This document shows positions 14,734 through 15,539 of a stretch of DNA of 15,539 bases, piece by piece (position 1 is the first letter of the stretch; every line of letters starts with the position of its first letter). Source of the stretch: UBA8437 sp003445035 (GTDB taxonomy: Bacteria > Planctomycetota > Planctomycetia > Planctomycetales > Planctomycetaceae); the NCBI GenBank assembly GCA_937901285.1, contig CALCHI010000095.1:1-15539 (forward strand), read 5' to 3'. The translations under genes and the position numbers were made by a program. The notes beneath the pieces are model-generated. The model did no database searches, was not told the origin of the DNA, and saw only the letters and a list, made by a program, of their open reading frames with translations.

Positions 14734-14918
14734 CGTCGGATCTGGTCAACAATTGTGCGGGTTGGGCCGGACCTTGTAAGCAATTGGCCGGTATCTGGTT
14801 TATCATCCGTCCGATTGGACGCCTGTCCAGTGGAGACGGGGCACGAGGAAGCCGGGTGCCCCGGCTCGATAACGGCCGAGTGTTCCCGGTTGTGATGAAA
14901 GGCTGTTGGTCAGAGATT
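14734..14918. promoter_or_regulatory. Divergent promoter region with paired CAATTG sites
   Basis: These 185 bp separate two divergent genes and include the most AT-rich stretch I notice in the window (about 14745-14810). CAATTG occurs at 14750-14755, inside the palindrome ACAATTGT, and again at 14781-14786. The 31-base offset is close to three helical turns, which would suit a dimeric regulator bound on one face. No convincing -35/-10 hexamers could be fixed by eye. The downstream part holds the leader hairpins listed separately. Confidence 0.35.
14814..14866 (+). promoter_or_regulatory. Leader hairpins with two mutually exclusive stems
   Basis: Upstream of the ceramidase-like gene, ATTGGAC (14814-14820) pairs with GTCCAGT (14825-14831), including one wobble pair. 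Next, GGGGCAC (14838-14844) can pair with GTGCCCC (14856-14862), or AGCCGGG (14850-14856) can pair with CCCGGCT (14860-14866) around a three-base loop. The last two stems share bases and exclude each other, as in an attenuator or switch. No T-tract follows and no known riboswitch was recognised. Confidence 0.35.
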
Positions 14919-15539
14919 ATGAAACGGATTCTGGAATTCCGGACCCGGCCGGCGTGGTTGATTGTCCTGCTGTTGTTGACCATCACCGGGGCGGAAGCTC
15001 GCGTCCTGGCCGTCGAGCCTTCACTGAAGGTGGCTGTCTTTGTCGCCGACGTTTCGCCACCGCTGGGTCAGCCGGTTGGCCTGGGATTCATTGCTTCGGC
15101 TCTGACCAAGGAGCATCCGCTGCTGGCCAAGGGGATCATCCTGGAGGGATCGGGGCAGCCGGTTGTGCTGTGTGCCATCGACTGGATGGAATTTCACAAC
15201 GGCGCCCTGTCGCTGCTACAGTCCCGCATCGCGGCTGCCGCAGGGACCCAACCGTCGCGGGTCAGCGTGCACGCCCTGCATCAGCACACGGCCCCGGCCC
15301 TGGACCCCGACGCCCAGATCCTGATGTTACCTGTCGACAGTCCCAGGCGGATTGCCACGGCCCTGTACCTGAAGTTGACCGCCGAACGGATTGCCGACGC
15401 TGTCCGTGCGGCTCGGTCGAAATCCCGACCGGTGTCGCATGTTGGCACCAGCCAGGCCAAGGTCGAAAAGATGGCTTCCAGTCGGCGTCTGCGGCAGAAA
15501 GACGGAGCGATCACGGCCAGGATGAGCCGCACCAAGGAC
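14919..15539 (+). CDS. Second ceramidase-like hydrolase, N-terminal part (partial)
   Basis: The frame stays open to the window edge (207 residues visible). ATG at 14919 is preferred as it gives a normal signal peptide (RTRPAWLIVLLLLTITGAEA, residues 8-27); ATG at 14895 would add eight residues. Neither has a strong ribosome site. After the signal come VAVFVADVSPPLG (38-50), VVLCAIDWMEF (82-92) and SVHALHQHTAPALD (116-129). The order of an early P-P-x-G motif, a central hydrophobic strand and an H-x-H-T/S-x-P motif (His121/His123) matches the start of neutral/alkaline ceramidase-like proteins. The later metal ligands and nucleophile are outside the window. It differs considerably from the other ceramidase-like gene here, so it is not a recent duplicate. 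Confidence 0.7.
   Translation, partial: MKRILEFRTRPAWLIVLLLLTITGAEARVLAVEPSLKVAVFVADVSPPLGQPVGLGFIASALTKEHPLLAKGIILEGSGQPVVLCAIDWMEFHNGALSLLQSRIAAAAGTQPSRVSVHALHQHTAPALDPDAQILMLPVDSPRRIATALYLKLTAERIADAVRAARSKSRPVSHVGTSQAKVEKMASSRRLRQKDGAITARMSRTKD

Overview
The window looks like part of a planctomycete (Planctomycetota) chromosome. The base composition is GC-rich. Most genes encode exported proteins with Sec or Tat signals, and several families are hallmarks of that phylum: a PVC-type 'membrane-bound dehydrogenase' propeller fused to HEAT repeats and a CxxCH haem domain, secreted GH32/GH43-like propellers with the D-G-x-x-W blade motif, ceramidase-like metal hydrolases and SGNH hydrolases. 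No tRNA, rRNA, CRISPR array, insertion sequence or phage gene was seen. Family assignments come from reading motifs in the translations; no database search was run.

Layout. (1) Bases 1-176 hold the 3' end of a squalene-cyclase/prenyltransferase-repeat protein, followed by a terminator-like hairpin. (2) Bases 295-7385 hold a plus-strand run of three genes: a 1167-aa fusion of a glycosidase-like propeller, HEAT repeats and three RidA-like domains; a 1036-aa PVC cytochrome/dehydrogenase; and a small L-rhamnose mutarotase family protein. (3) Bases 7413-9865 hold a minus-strand pair, a ceramidase-like hydrolase whose stop codon overlaps the start of a secreted Kelch propeller. (4) Bases 9992-11641 hold, on the plus strand, a Tat-exported propeller that is a paralogue of the N-terminal half of the 1167-aa protein. 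(5) Bases 11646-14733 hold a minus-strand run of three: an exported alpha/beta hydrolase, an AlkD-like HEAT protein and a membrane-anchored SGNH hydrolase. (6) From 14919 to the window end, on the plus strand, is the start of a second ceramidase-like gene.

How the genes may work together (inference). The region reads as an extracytoplasmic carbohydrate/lipid processing neighbourhood: propeller glycosidase-like proteins, an electron-transfer dehydrogenase, a sugar mutarotase and ester/amide hydrolases. The AlkD-like gene does not obviously fit that theme. The most unusual items are the triple RidA-like tail on a secreted propeller, where all three copies seem to lack the substrate-binding arginine; a ceramidase fold that keeps the metal site but apparently not the nucleophile serine; a long nested inverted repeat between two minus-strand genes (13712-13802); and a pair of mutually exclusive hairpins in the leader of the last gene (14838-14866).
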